Virus record (IMG/VR): IMGVR_UViG_3300029309_000107
Location: 1 to 38,562 of that record
Origin: a virus
Strand: one strand, 5' to 3'
DNA: 38,562 nucleotides
Shown piece after piece: positions 14,900-23,720 of this stretch; position 1 is the stretch's first letter, and each line of letters opens with the position of its first letter. The position numbers and the translations under genes are program-made. The notes beneath the pieces are model-generated. The model was given only the letters and a program-made list of their open reading frames with translations, did no database searches and was not told the DNA's origin.

Positions 14900-15339
14900 A
14901 GACATCGCAAGAAGGTATAGATCTAATAAAACACTTCGAAGGCTGTGAGTTAGAAAGTTATCGTTGTTCTGCTAACGTTCTCACCATAGGTTATGGCACC
15001 ACTAAAAATGTGGTTGAAGGCATGAAAATAACGCAAAACCAAGCAGAAGAAATGTTAATGAAAGACCTAGAAGAGTTTGAAGAATACGTTGAGGATCTGA
15101 TAGATGTTAAGTTAGATCAACATCAGTTTGATGCTTTAGTGGCTTGGACATATAACTTAGGACCCACTAATTTAAAGACATCTACGTTAAGAAAGGTTTT
15201 AAACAAGGGGGCATACGATGATGTGCCAGAACAAATAAAACGTTGGAACAAAGCAGGCGGTCAAGTTTTGAAAGGATTAGTGCGCAGAAGAGATGCTGAA
15301 GCACTACTATTCGAAGGTAAAAAATGGCATACTGTTTAG
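14896..15339 (+). CDS. T4-type lysozyme endolysin (GH24)
   Basis: A 147-residue muramidase of glycoside hydrolase family 24. The active site reads EGCELESYRCSANVLTIGYG: Glu15 is the catalytic acid, Thr30 is the conserved Thr, and the usual Asp position is Cys24, with the T4 spacing E-9-x-6-T kept. FDALVAWTYNLGPTNLKTST and LKGLVRRRDAEALLFEG are conserved GH24 C-lobe blocks. It cleaves peptidoglycan. There is no signal peptide or signal-arrest anchor, so it needs a holin to leave the cytoplasm. It completes a spanin-spanin-lysozyme cassette. Asp-to-Cys at this place is known in other phage lysozymes, so activity is expected. Confidence 0.9.
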   Translation: MKTSQEGIDLIKHFEGCELESYRCSANVLTIGYGTTKNVVEGMKITQNQAEEMLMKDLEEFEEYVEDLIDVKLDQHQFDALVAWTYNLGPTNLKTSTLRKVLNKGAYDDVPEQIKRWNKAGGQVLKGLVRRRDAEALLFEGKKWHTV

Positions 15340-15354
15340 TTATAACTCTAATGG

Positions 15355-15360
15355 TATAAT
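15355..15360 (+). promoter_or_regulatory. Extended -10 promoter before virion genes
   Basis: TGGTATAAT contains a perfect TATAAT preceded by the TG extension; no good -35 is seen at 16-18 bases. Transcription would start around 15366-15368, that is on or next to the GTG at 15367. It follows the lysozyme stop and would drive the 15.4-23.4 kb genes. Confidence 0.55.
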
Positions 15361-15366
15361 TTTGCT

Positions 15367-16698
15367 GTGAAAGATATACAAGATAATCAAAAGGGACTCA
15401 TGGCTTTAGCAAAAGAAAAGCCTAGTGTCGTTCAAAAAATGGGATACGACCCAGAGAGTTTTGCCGCTGGTGGCATAGCCATGCTACAAGCTGGAAGCGG
15501 TATGTTCATGAACCCAATAGGGGACATGGGTTTAGATCCTGACGAAGCCATGGAACTATTTCGTAGAAATCAAGAAACAAAAGATGGCATAAAAAGCATG
15601 GCTGACCAGATTAAAGAAAGCATAGAAACTCCTATGGAAGAAGGAGACATTGACTATTTCATAGAAAAGTTAAGAAAAGGAGAACCGTTTGATGATCCAG
15701 ACGATCCATTCGGAGTAAAAGAAAGCATGGACAGAATGGGATCTTTAAGCACGCCTGAAGATGTCATGGACATAGTGCCAACAAGACAAGAAGGTCCTTC
15801 TGAACTTAAAAGCCCTTTAATGGAGAATAATCCGACAGCAAGAACAATGGTAGCAAGAGGAGGTATAGGACCCTTAGTTCAGCCAAACTTACCAGAAATA
15901 AGAAGAATGTCTGAAGGAGGAGATGCTTTTGCTACAGAATTAGATAAGTTAAGAACTTTACTTGAAAGTGCAGGTTTATCAGAAGAAGAAATAAAACAAC
16001 AATTAGCAGCTGCAAGTTTATTTGCTGAGCAAGAAACAACGCCTGGTTCTGCTGTTTACATACCAACAGACTCTCCTTTAAAAGCTGTATACAGACCGTA
16101 CTATTCTGAGGTCACAAAACAATATAATTTAGACAGACCGATAGATCCACAAACTGGAAAGCCCATTCCGTTTAATCCTTTATTAGGCCCATCGGCTAGT
16201 GCTGTTGATTTTAATTTAACACCGCAAAGATTAGCTGGAGTTGAGTACGCTAACGCACCCATGCCCGCAAAGACTCAAGGCATAGGTCCGTTAGCAAAAG
16301 ATATAGGTCCTGTTAGTCCACCTGCTCAAGCGAAACCTATTGGAGCTCCTCAAGCTCCTCAACAACCAATAAACAACATACCATTAGATGTCATTGAGGA
16401 AATTAGAAACAGACCTAAAATGAATCTTGCGATGATGGCTGAAGGTGGCATGACAATGGACGGACAATACTTCCCAGATTTAGACGATTTAATTACAGGC
16501 CCTGGCGGTGAGCGTGACGATAAAATTCCAGCTATGTTAAGCGACGGTGAATTTGTAACCAATGCAAGAGCCGTTCGAGGTATAGGAGCATTGGCTGGAG
16601 CACCAATGAATGATCCATTTGCACAAAGAATGGAAGGGGCAAAACAAATGTACGCTATGCAAAAAGCTGCTGAAGACTACATGAAGAGGATGAGATGA
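15367..16698 (+). CDS. Virion-module protein with GGERDDKIPAMLSDGEF motif
   Basis: A 443-residue protein with two possible starts: the GTG at 15367, which coincides with the predicted transcription start (leaderless), or the ATG at 15400 behind an AAGGGA only three bases away. Early on is ESFAAGGIAMLQAG; near residue 370 is FPDLDDLITGPGGERDDKIP followed by AMLSDGEFVTNARAVRGIGA. The latter motif recurs in large structural or virion-associated proteins of marine phages (I know it only as a hypothetical family). The middle is Pro-rich and low-complexity. It overlaps the next gene by 4 bases (ATGA). Function unknown; position suggests a tail or internal protein. Confidence 0.6.
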   Translation: MKDIQDNQKGLMALAKEKPSVVQKMGYDPESFAAGGIAMLQAGSGMFMNPIGDMGLDPDEAMELFRRNQETKDGIKSMADQIKESIETPMEEGDIDYFIEKLRKGEPFDDPDDPFGVKESMDRMGSLSTPEDVMDIVPTRQEGPSELKSPLMENNPTARTMVARGGIGPLVQPNLPEIRRMSEGGDAFATELDKLRTLLESAGLSEEEIKQQLAAASLFAEQETTPGSAVYIPTDSPLKAVYRPYYSEVTKQYNLDRPIDPQTGKPIPFNPLLGPSASAVDFNLTPQRLAGVEYANAPMPAKTQGIGPLAKDIGPVSPPAQAKPIGAPQAPQQPINNIPLDVIEEIRNRPKMNLAMMAEGGMTMDGQYFPDLDDLITGPGGERDDKIPAMLSDGEFVTNARAVRGIGALAGAPMNDPFAQRMEGAKQMYAMQKAAEDYMKRMR

Positions 16699-18080
16699 GC
16701 TTTCAATTAGGAGACGTTTTAAGGGGAATATTTAAATCTCCTACAAAAGAAATAGAAGCAAAAACAACAGAGCTTCCACAAACAGGTTATTCTTTCGTAT
16801 CTCCTTACGCAGAAGACTACAGCAGACGTCTTCTATCTGCTTACTTTGGCGATCCTCTTAGAGGTATTCAAGGCTTAATATCTCAGCCTAGAGATATACC
16901 CATCGAAGGCACAGCTGGTTTAGATCCATTAGAAACAAGAGCAAGAGAGCTTGCTGGTCAACTAGGCGAGTTTAGAGGTTTTGTGCCAGAGGCAGCAGAT
17001 TTAATTAGAGAAGAAGCGCAAACAGGCAGAGAAGGAATAGATATAACTAGATCTGGTATTGGCCTGTTAGGCGAACAAGCTGGAGCCACAAGAGCTGGAC
17101 TGGATCAACTAAGAGAAGCTAGTCAGCTCGCTAGAGATCCTAGTGCTGGCATATCGCAATTTATGAATCCGTTTGAACAACAAGTCGTTCAACAAACTAT
17201 AGAGGACATAACCAAGCAATCCGACATGCAAGGCGTAGCAGACAGAGCCAGAGCTGTTGGAGCTGGAGCATTTGGTGGCAGCAGAGGAAGATTACAAGAA
17301 TCGGAAAGAGAAGAAGCTCTAGGCAGAGGTTTATTAAAAGCAGTTGGCGATTTAAGATCGAGAGGTTTTGAAGGAGCCAGAGAATCAGCTGCTAGACAAG
17401 TTTCTCAGATCGGCGATTTAGGTCAAGCCATGGGCGGACTAGGAGCAAACCTTGGTTCTGCTGGATTAGCTTTTGGAACAGTTGGTCAAGGCATAGGATC
17501 GTTAGGACAACAAATAGGTGGTGCTGGTCAATCGTTAGCTGGTATAGGTCAGTTAGGACAAACCATGTTAGGCACTCAAGTGGGCACTCTAGAAAGACTA
17601 GGTGCTACTGGTAGAGGTATAGATCAAGCTGGATTAACTAGAAGATTCAGAGCAGCAGATGTCTTAGCTGATGAGCCGTTTGCTAGATTACAACGAGGTC
17701 AACAACTATTAGCTGGTATGCCAATCGGAGGTATATCTGGTGGCACAGGATCTCAACTCTATCAACCGCAAACCTTCCAAATGCCAAGTCCTATATCGCA
17801 AGCAGCTGGTTTAGCTGCTCAAGGTATAGGTATGGCTGGTGCAGCGGGAGCTTTTTCTGGATCAGATATAGAACTAAAAGAAAACATAAGAAGAGTCGGC
17901 GATTACGACGACGAACTAGGTTGGTATGAGTGGGACTGGAACGAGGAAGCTAAAAACTTAGGTATAGACGCAGAGCCTACAGCTGGTTTCTTAGCACAAG
18001 AAGTATTAGAAGTTGATCCGCATTCCGTAACAGTTAAAGATGGTTACTACGCAGTTGACTACGGAAGGTTGATGTCATGA
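16695..18080 (+). CDS. Virion protein with C-terminal short S74-like chaperone domain
   Basis: A 461-residue protein. Residues ~30-240 are helical (NPFEQQVVQQTIEDITKQSD, GAGAFGGSRGRLQESEREEA), residues 240-320 are a Gly/Leu-rich repeat (GQAMGGLGANLGSAGLAFGT), and the last ~75 residues read as an S74 domain: SDIELKENIRRVGDYDDELG, YEWDWNEEA, TAGFLAQEVLEVDP and DGYYAVDYGRLMS. The Ser and Lys of SDIELKENI match the cleavage dyad. Unlike the two fibres, the trailing coiled coil is missing, so cleavage or trimerization might differ. It overlaps neighbours by four bases on both sides. Confidence 0.7.
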   Translation: MSFQLGDVLRGIFKSPTKEIEAKTTELPQTGYSFVSPYAEDYSRRLLSAYFGDPLRGIQGLISQPRDIPIEGTAGLDPLETRARELAGQLGEFRGFVPEAADLIREEAQTGREGIDITRSGIGLLGEQAGATRAGLDQLREASQLARDPSAGISQFMNPFEQQVVQQTIEDITKQSDMQGVADRARAVGAGAFGGSRGRLQESEREEALGRGLLKAVGDLRSRGFEGARESAARQVSQIGDLGQAMGGLGANLGSAGLAFGTVGQGIGSLGQQIGGAGQSLAGIGQLGQTMLGTQVGTLERLGATGRGIDQAGLTRRFRAADVLADEPFARLQRGQQLLAGMPIGGISGGTGSQLYQPQTFQMPSPISQAAGLAAQGIGMAGAAGAFSGSDIELKENIRRVGDYDDELGWYEWDWNEEAKNLGIDAEPTAGFLAQEVLEVDPHSVTVKDGYYAVDYGRLMS

Positions 18081-19192
18081 ACGAAGGCATAGTATCAGCT
18101 ATAAAAAATTTACCTGAAAATAAAAACAAAGGTATAGCTGAATTAGTTAAAAGACAAGAAGGCAGTCCAGAAGAAGGAGAGGGAATAGAACTAGTAGGAA
18201 AAGAAGGTATTTTATTTGATACAGATAATCCTTTATCTTACTTAGCATTAATACCTGGAATTGGTTTAGGTGGTATGTTAGCTCTAAAAGGATTATCAAG
18301 AGTATCGCCAAGCATAATTAAAGCATCAAAAGAAATTTTGAAAAAAACAGGTCAAGCATCAAAAGCGGCTATTAAAAAAACAGGTAAAGCTTCAAAAAGA
18401 GCAGGCTTTCAAGTAAGAGATCCAAAGACTGGCAGAATACTTAGCGACGAACAAGCAGGTAAGTTTGCTTTATTAGGCAGAACTACAACTGGTACACTCG
18501 CAAGAGGTACGGGAGCACTAGCTCTTACTGGTACAGCTGCTTCTTTATCTAATTTAGCTGGTCAAGGCGATCAACAAGTAGTAGAAGAAACAGGTGAAGG
18601 TGTGACTGGAGAAGGAGGAGGAGAAGAAAATCAAACATTTGATGAAGTAGAAAATGAAACTAATCAAAGGTTAGCAATACTAAACGATCCAGCTTTTCAA
18701 AGAGCATTGATAGCTGGTGGTGCTGCCATGATGCAACCAACTGAAGGCTTAGGTAGAAGCTTCTTAGGACTAGGTGAATTTGGTGAAGCTTTTGCAGAAT
18801 CTTTAGGCGAATCAGACGCAAGAAAAACTGATATAGAAAGACTCCATGATGTCAGAGTAAAACAAGCTGTGGCTCAAAATCAAGAGATACCAAGCTTTCA
18901 ATCTACGATAGAGTTAGCTCAAGGTGATTCGTCTGGAATGGATATACAGGAGTTTGAACAAGCAAGAATTTCTTTAGCAGCTTTAATAAAAGAAAAAAAT
19001 CCACAATTTACAGAAATTCAATTAGAAAAATTTGGTATTAAACAACCTGACGGAAGTATTAAAACTGCTAATGAGCTTTTAGCTGATTCAGATGGAGGCC
19101 CAGAGGCTCTTGTTCAAATAGCAAAAGGTGTTGATCCTATAGCAGATAAAAAAGAATCCAAAGGTATATTTGGTTTCTTCGGCGGAGATTAA
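18077..19192 (+). CDS. Hypothetical virion-module protein
   Basis: A 371-residue protein with two hydrophobic segments (residues ~50-70, LALIPGIGLGGMLALKGL; and ~152-170, GTGALALTGTAASLSNLAG), a Lys-rich stretch between them, and a long helical C-terminal half with NDPAFQRALIAGGAAMMQPT. Proteins with a similar mid region occur before ejection proteins in marine phages, but I have no name for the family. It shares an ATGA start with the upstream stop, and its TAA is followed immediately by the GTG of the large gene. Confidence 0.55.
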   Translation: MNEGIVSAIKNLPENKNKGIAELVKRQEGSPEEGEGIELVGKEGILFDTDNPLSYLALIPGIGLGGMLALKGLSRVSPSIIKASKEILKKTGQASKAAIKKTGKASKRAGFQVRDPKTGRILSDEQAGKFALLGRTTTGTLARGTGALALTGTAASLSNLAGQGDQQVVEETGEGVTGEGGGEENQTFDEVENETNQRLAILNDPAFQRALIAGGAAMMQPTEGLGRSFLGLGEFGEAFAESLGESDARKTDIERLHDVRVKQAVAQNQEIPSFQSTIELAQGDSSGMDIQEFEQARISLAALIKEKNPQFTEIQLEKFGIKQPDGSIKTANELLADSDGGPEALVQIAKGVDPIADKKESKGIFGFFGGD

Positions 19193-19193
19193 T

Positions 19194-22100
19194 GTGCCCA
19201 CTGTTGAAATTGACGGAAGAAAAGTTCTTGTTCCTGAAGGAGTAGACAATCCAGAGAAAGTCGCTAGAGACACTTTAAGAAAAAGAACCACTAGACCAAG
19301 CACGCTAGGAGATGTTGGTAGAGGTATTGCTGCTGGATTAGTTGGTATACCTCAAGGTCTAGGAACGTTAGGAACAACTTTAGTAGATTCTATTTTTGAT
19401 AGTGATTTAACTAGAGATTTAAATAATTACTTCGAAAGATTCAAGCCAGAAACAAACAGCACTGCTGGCCATGTAGCACAATACTTAACTCAGTTTGGCG
19501 TGCCTGGACTGGGCGTAGCTGGTCTTTTATCTAAGACCGGTAGGGCTTCACAAATATTAGGGTTTGGAGCCATAGATGCAGCTGTCGCTACAGATGATGT
19601 AGAAACGTTAACAGATCTAATGTTTGATGACGTTAACGACGAAGAAAAATTAGAAAAGCTCAGAGGTTCTGAGGCCGCCGCAGTTAGACTATTAGATAGG
19701 CTAGGAGTATTTGCAGAAACAGCTGCAATCGTTGGTACTGTGCCGATAGCTTTGCAAGGAGTTGCTAAAGGCGCCGCAGCTACAACGGGTGCTTTAGGAA
19801 CTGCTGTAGCTCCGATAGCTAAAGCAGTTGCTGCATCTAGAAAAGGTGGTTACGTCGATCCAGAAACTTTACTCAAAGAAAAAGACACTGGCTTGTTTAG
19901 AAAGTTTCAAGACTACGTTAGTTTTAAAGGTGGTTTAAGATCTGACGAAGTTGCACAGATAAAAGAAGCAAACTTACAAGCAGAAGTTGCTTTAGTTAAT
20001 GAAGTTGAAAGAGGTTTTTCAGAAATAAAAAAAACGGCTAACAGAATAGGTTCAACAGGATCTCTTAACAAAACACAGAAACAAGACTTAGCACAAGCAA
20101 TTGGAGATTACTACGCACCAAAAGTTCGTATAAGTTATCAAGATCAAGGACAAGAACTTTATAAAAACATTGCAAAAAATCAAGTTAAAGTTAGTCAAGC
20201 AAAAAATTCAACCGAACTTGCTCAAGCTAAAAAAGATTTAAACAAATCTTTTGAAGATTTAGAAAAAGTAGAAACAAAATTACAACAAGATTCTTTAGAA
20301 AAAATAAAAAGCTTTGAAGACGATGCTATCTATAAATCAGCTGGCATACCAAAAGAAAGACAATTATCTAATCTATTAACTCAACAAAGATCGTTGATAG
20401 ATTTGCAAACAAAGCAAGTTGGCAGAACTGGCTTTGGCGATTCTTTAATACCAAAAGAATTAAAAGATGTCATTAATTTTAATCAGACCAGATATGCTAA
20501 TAGAGCTTATAAAGCACTTGATGATCCAAGTTTTAAAATAGATCCAGCCCAAAGAAAAGCCGCTGTAAGTGAAATAGCAAAAGTAGTTCAAGTATCTGAA
20601 AAAGATGCTGATTTTATTTTTGCTAATTTAGCAAAGTCTGACATGCACAACTTAGCTTTTGAAAATCCAAAAGCAACAGTTGATTTTTTAACTGGCAATG
20701 TAAAAACGGATATATTGAAAGGTAGAAAATTAGACAATCTTCCCGAAACAAGAAGAGCTCTTGGTGAAGTAGCAGGATTTTTAGGCAAAACTCCAGATGA
20801 GATACTGAACAACACACAATTACAAGCTTACAATACTGCCAGAAAACTAGCTTCTTTAACAGGTAAAGTAAAAACATTTGAAGATATAAAAAGACTAAAC
20901 GACAACGCTCAACTTTATGGCACAAAACCTTTCTTATTTAAACCAGAAATGTTTGGCGAGTTTGGTAGAACCATAACACCTGGCAATCCTTTTACAGATC
21001 CAAGAACAAACAAACAGTATCAAATGTTTGACGAGAAAGCTGGAGATCTAGCAGGCTTGGTGGTTAGTAAAAGGTTTCACGATGCTCTATTAGATTCTCA
21101 AAATACTTTTGCTTCTAATTTAGTTAATACATTAGGAGATCCATACAAAGGTTTCTTGGGTATTAAGTCTATGGCGCAATACAACAAAACCGTGTTTAGT
21201 GCGACTGCTCAAATAAGAAATCCAGTGGGTGGCGGTATCATGACATTTTCTGCTGGTAACATGGGCGGTGCTAATGGATCTTTTGTTAAGTCGGTCGCTT
21301 CTGTTTTTAATAGATTGGGAGATAAAAACAGTAAAAGGTTTCAAAAAGAAATAGAAACATTAAGAAGAGAAGGTCTTATAGAACAAAAAAGTTCTGCGTT
21401 TATTGGTGAAATAGAAAACTTAGCTAAGTTTGCTAACGAATCAAATGCTGTTGGTAGAGTAACAAACAGTGGAGTTTTTAAAGCAGCTAGAAATAATTCA
21501 TTTACTAAAGGCGCACAAAAAATATATACAGGATCTGATGATGCTATTCGTGCTTTTAATTTTTTTAAAGAAAAAGATGATTTATTTAGAGCGTTAGTAA
21601 AATACGGTGGTTCATCTGTGCCAGTTATGGCATCTAGAAACTTATTAAAGTACGGCTCTAAAGACGAAGTTATAAATAAACTAGCCGTTATAGATCCACC
21701 GTTAAAACAAAGTTATGACAAGCTAGTGGCTCAAGGCAAACAAACTGAAGCTGACGAAATGATTGGCTCTAGTTTAAACGGTATATTTAGAACGACCACT
21801 GGTAATCAAGTTGCTGGAGCTGATCTATCCAGATTAGCAGAAAGATTTAAAGCGAACCCTATAAAGAAGGGAGATATTGATGGATTTATACAGAAAGCAG
21901 CTGATGATGGATTGTTATCTGAAGACGGAGCTAAAAATCTTATAGATTTTATTAATGCAGAAGCTGCTCAGTTAGCTAAGAATCAATATCAAAATTACGG
22001 TAGGACAGGTAGAGTTATAAAAGACTTAGCTAAATTACCGATAGGTAACTTTGCTGCTTTTCCATCAGAAATATTTAGAACCATAACCAATATAGGTTAT

Positions 22101-23372
22101 AGAGCTGCAAGAGAACTTGCTAGTAACAATCTTGAACTGCAAAGAAAAGGAATGAAAAGAGCTGTTAGCGCTTTCACAGCCACGACTGCTTTCCCCGCTG
22201 GAATAACTTCTTTAGGATTAGCTTTGACTGGTTCTGATAGAGAGCAGTTAGATGCTTACCGAAGATCTTTCGCAGCGCCGTGGGATAAAACTGCGACTTT
22301 AGTTCCTCTAGCAACAGATGAAAACGGAAGAATTACTCAAATGGTTAACTTTAGTTACACCAATCCTTACGATTATTTATCAAGACCTTTTGCAAGACTA
22401 ATAGCCGAAGCAGAAGAAGGTATTCAAAAAGAAGAAGGTCTTGTTAAAACTTTTGTTGATGCTTCTATATTACCTATATCAGAAATCGTTAGTCCTTTTA
22501 CCACGCCTTCGATAGCAACTAAACTGGCCATAGAAGCTTACACTGGTAAGACAGAAACAGGCAGACCCTTATACAGAGCAAGCGATAGTTTTGGTGACAA
22601 GATAGCTAAAGGTTTTGTTCACAATCTAGAGGGTATAGCTCCGCCAGTCTTGCCTTTTAGAATCACTACAGATCCTGCAAGCGATCGTCTGTTTGGTATC
22701 AGCACACCTGTTAAAGATTTTCCAAAAGCAGTATTTGGTAGCACTGGCATGTTAGGCGACGATAAAGTAAGAGGATATAGAGGTAACACCATAGACACAG
22801 CAGAAACTTTAATACAAGGTTTCAGTGGTTTAAAAGTTATCAGGCCAACGGTTGCAAGAAATTTAAGATACAAAGGTTTCGAAGCAAACAATATTATTAG
22901 AGCAGCTTCTAACGAATTTAATAGAGTAGCAAGATCTGCTGGAGAAAGAGACGCAGAAGATTTTACTAAGGCTTTTATTGAGTCAAGCGAAGCTAGATAC
23001 AAAGGAGTAAGAGATCTTTATCTAGCAATTGAAGATGCAAGACAATTAGGTATAGATGATATTAGTATTTTGAGGGAACTTAAAAAAGCTAAAGTTGCTA
23101 ATGCAGAGTTAGTTATGAGAGGTATTTTTAAACCAGCTGATCTACAAAAAGACATAATCGCGGAAGCCTATAGACAAGACTACGACAAAGCTAGAAACTT
23201 ATTACCAGTGGTTGATATAGGAGTTGCGGGTCAACAATTAATACAGCCTCTTGAAGGTGCGTTCAGAAGAGAAACAGTAGCACCGCCAATAACTAGAGTA
23301 GCCCAGCCAGGAAGCGCTGGATCTCAAATATTACGACAGCAAGAATTAGACAAATTAGTGGGAGGAACTTAA
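19194..23372 (+). CDS. Large internal virion / DNA-ejection protein candidate
   Basis: A 1392-residue protein. The GTG at 19194 is preferred: GGAG lies six bases upstream and the reading starts two bases after the previous stop; a longer version from ATG 19170 would overlap the upstream gene. The protein opens PTVEIDGRKVLVPEGVDNPE, has hydrophobic Gly/Ala stretches near residues 40-60, 105-130 and 165-200, and is helical for the rest (EVERGFSEIKKTANRIGSTG). Size, position at the end of the structural operon and membrane-active patches fit the large ejection proteins of podoviruses (T7 gp16-like role). I see no lysozyme or transglycosylase motif, so the function is an inference. Confidence 0.6.
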   Translation: MPTVEIDGRKVLVPEGVDNPEKVARDTLRKRTTRPSTLGDVGRGIAAGLVGIPQGLGTLGTTLVDSIFDSDLTRDLNNYFERFKPETNSTAGHVAQYLTQFGVPGLGVAGLLSKTGRASQILGFGAIDAAVATDDVETLTDLMFDDVNDEEKLEKLRGSEAAAVRLLDRLGVFAETAAIVGTVPIALQGVAKGAAATTGALGTAVAPIAKAVAASRKGGYVDPETLLKEKDTGLFRKFQDYVSFKGGLRSDEVAQIKEANLQAEVALVNEVERGFSEIKKTANRIGSTGSLNKTQKQDLAQAIGDYYAPKVRISYQDQGQELYKNIAKNQVKVSQAKNSTELAQAKKDLNKSFEDLEKVETKLQQDSLEKIKSFEDDAIYKSAGIPKERQLSNLLTQQRSLIDLQTKQVGRTGFGDSLIPKELKDVINFNQTRYANRAYKALDDPSFKIDPAQRKAAVSEIAKVVQVSEKDADFIFANLAKSDMHNLAFENPKATVDFLTGNVKTDILKGRKLDNLPETRRALGEVAGFLGKTPDEILNNTQLQAYNTARKLASLTGKVKTFEDIKRLNDNAQLYGTKPFLFKPEMFGEFGRTITPGNPFTDPRTNKQYQMFDEKAGDLAGLVVSKRFHDALLDSQNTFASNLVNTLGDPYKGFLGIKSMAQYNKTVFSATAQIRNPVGGGIMTFSAGNMGGANGSFVKSVASVFNRLGDKNSKRFQKEIETLRREGLIEQKSSAFIGEIENLAKFANESNAVGRVTNSGVFKAARNNSFTKGAQKIYTGSDDAIRAFNFFKEKDDLFRALVKYGGSSVPVMASRNLLKYGSKDEVINKLAVIDPPLKQSYDKLVAQGKQTEADEMIGSSLNGIFRTTTGNQVAGADLSRLAERFKANPIKKGDIDGFIQKAADDGLLSEDGAKNLIDFINAEAAQLAKNQYQNYGRTGRVIKDLAKLPIGNFAAFPSEIFRTITNIGYRAARELASNNLELQRKGMKRAVSAFTATTAFPAGITSLGLALTGSDREQLDAYRRSFAAPWDKTATLVPLATDENGRITQMVNFSYTNPYDYLSRPFARLIAEAEEGIQKEEGLVKTFVDASILPISEIVSPFTTPSIATKLAIEAYTGKTETGRPLYRASDSFGDKIAKGFVHNLEGIAPPVLPFRITTDPASDRLFGISTPVKDFPKAVFGSTGMLGDDKVRGYRGNTIDTAETLIQGFSGLKVIRPTVARNLRYKGFEANNIIRAASNEFNRVARSAGERDAEDFTKAFIESSEARYKGVRDLYLAIEDARQLGIDDISILRELKKAKVANAELVMRGIFKPADLQKDIIAEAYRQDYDKARNLLPVVDIGVAGQQLIQPLEGAFRRETVAPPITRVAQPGSAGSQILRQQELDKLVGGT

Positions 23373-23385
23373 AGAAGTTCATACC

Positions 23386-23718
23386 TCACGCCCTCGGTGA
23401 TGAGATCACCTGAATCTCTAGACCTGGATACAAAGCCTCAACAAGTTTCTTTTTCAATTTAAATACATCCGTCTGAATACCTTTGGTATCTTCGACGACT
23501 TCTTCGCCTTGTGCGTTTTTGTATCTGAAGTCTGCCTTATACAAACAGATCTTTTTACCTTCGACGAAACAAGGAAAAGGCGGATGCACCTCTATATTAG
23601 AGACAGCTCCAGCAGTTTCTAGTTCGCGTAAGAATTTGTATCTGGCTGCTTCTAGTTTGCTATCGAACACATAGCCGTCGAGTTTTACTTTGATTGCTCC
23701 GTATTTATTGTATGCCAT
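23386..23718 (-). CDS. DUF1064 phage endonuclease-like protein
   Basis: A 110-residue protein read from ATG 23718 (MAYNKYGAIKVKLDGYVFDS); a longer frame would extend into the next gene. Motifs KLEAARYKFLRELE, YKADFRYKNAQG and EVVEDTKG fit a restriction-endonuclease-like fold: an early Glu, then D in ADF and E-x-K in EDTKG. Proteins of this family (DUF1064) are found in phage replication modules and are thought to be nucleases or junction-processing enzymes. It ends 14 bases from the convergent large virion gene; no strong terminator separates them. Confidence 0.75.
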   Translation of the reverse strand: MAYNKYGAIKVKLDGYVFDSKLEAARYKFLRELETAGAVSNIEVHPPFPCFVEGKKICLYKADFRYKNAQGEEVVEDTKGIQTDVFKLKKKLVEALYPGLEIQVISSPRA

Positions 23719-23720
23719 AA

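Noticed and set aside
19170-19193. ATG 19170 as start of the large virion gene
   Set aside because: It would overlap the upstream gene by 23 bases; GTG 19194 has GGAG at a good distance and directly follows the stop.
23396-23410. GGTGAT-GAG-ATCACC hairpin as terminator between convergent genes
   Set aside because: Short stem inside the end of the DUF1064 gene with no T-tract on either strand.
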